Assembly (NCBI RefSeq): GCF_000373485.1
Contig: NZ_KB891585.1
Span: 307,726 to 371,725, forward strand
Length of the DNA: 64,000 bases
DNA from: Dasania marina DSM 21967
GTDB lineage: Bacteria; Pseudomonadota; Gammaproteobacteria; Pseudomonadales; Dasaniaceae
Direction: 5' to 3'
A program made the position numbers and the translations under genes. Under the pieces are notes generated by a model. That model ran no database searches. It was not told the origin of the DNA and saw only the letters and a list, made by a program, of their open reading frames with translations. Positions 63,788 through 64,000 of this stretch are shown piece by piece; within the stretch, counting starts at the first letter, position 1, and each line of letters begins with the position of its first letter.

Positions 63788-64000
63788 GGTGATCTCTGGC
63801 TACATGTGAAGTTTGTTAGCGCCGATGACTGAGCCGAATGCCGCCGCTACATGGTATGGCCCCTACTGGGTACCCGCGTCCGCTACTGAGCCTTAAAGCG
63901 CTGCGCTGTCTCATCCGCTACCCCGGCCAGCCCTTTTATATTTCGCGACAGCATCCGGCTCAGCCCTCTTGTATCGTGCCAATGCCGATTTTGCAGTTAA
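63788..64000. other. 3' end of the window, no feature found
   Basis: These 213 bp after the antiporter terminator show no convincing frame, RNA or repeat. GAGCCGAATGCCG-like and CCGGCTCAGCC-like words occur but without clear symmetry. Confidence 0.4.

Noticed and set aside
1..64000. CRISPR array, prophage or insertion sequence
   Set aside because: No spaced direct repeats, no transposase, and no phage structural genes were found. The only recombinase-like gene has a degraded active site.

Overview
The window is chromosomal DNA from a gammaproteobacterium. It has no rRNA, tRNA, CRISPR array, insertion sequence or prophage that I can see. Gene content and order point to the Pseudomonadales/Cellvibrionales side, probably marine. 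The strongest evidence is the block fimL - nhaB - (unknown gene) - dnaQ - rnhA - methyltransferase - gloB - mltD - (HDOD gene) - yejABEF, whose order I recognise, from memory, as similar to the Pseudomonas aeruginosa PA1807-PA1822 region. Sequence composition looks uniform and AT/GC-balanced, without an obvious foreign island.

Layout. (1) 1-4.4 kb: a c-di-GMP GGDEF/EAL protein whose 5' end lies outside the window, the ribosome-biogenesis GTPase YlqF, a serine-recombinase-like protein that has lost most active-site residues, an unusual folded intergenic element, and a small conserved-looking protein. (2) 4.8-9.5 kb: a BaiN-type flavoprotein and a DEAD-box helicase on the minus strand, then mtnA translationally coupled to a FucA-like class II aldolase, a pairing typical of the 'DHAP shunt' that salvages methylthioadenosine and 5'-deoxyadenosine. 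(3) 9.5-25.2 kb: a type II secretion locus. gspE-F-G-H-I-J-K-L-M-A-B lie head to tail on the minus strand, and gspC-gspD are divergent on the plus strand. A second, divergent GspD-type secretin gene lies about 12 kb away, separated from the gsp operon by a universal stress protein gene and a D-2-hydroxyacid dehydrogenase gene. (4) 25.3-30 kb: a periplasmic solute-binding protein, SohB, a membrane protein and FimL. (5) 30.1-47.1 kb: NhaB, an unrecognised 735-residue protein, DnaQ, RNase HI, a methyltransferase, GloB, MltD, an HDOD protein, the YejABEF peptide ABC transporter, and RlmG overlapping yejF. (6) 47.2-56 kb: two small unknown genes, RlmD, a small exported protein and an AddAB-like helicase/nuclease pair. 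(7) 56.2-64 kb: class I DAHP synthase with a tandem repeat in its leader, NfuA, MetH, a DUF2970 protein, a 39-residue membrane micro-protein, and a Kef-type antiporter.

Shared themes are cell-envelope export (T2SS, MltD, SohB), sulfur/methyl metabolism (MtnA, aldolase, MetH), DNA and RNA maintenance (DnaQ, RnhA, AddAB, RlmD, RlmG, YlqF, the helicase) and signalling (GGDEF/EAL, FimL, HDOD). Several clear intrinsic terminators separate the transcription units.

I found no obviously new multi-gene system. The observations I would follow first are the catalytically degraded resolvase next to the folded attC-like element, the orphan second secretin, the mtnA-aldolase pair, the unrecognised 735-residue protein, the direct 29-bp repeat in front of the DAHP synthase gene, and the 39-residue micro-gene with a strong ribosome binding site.
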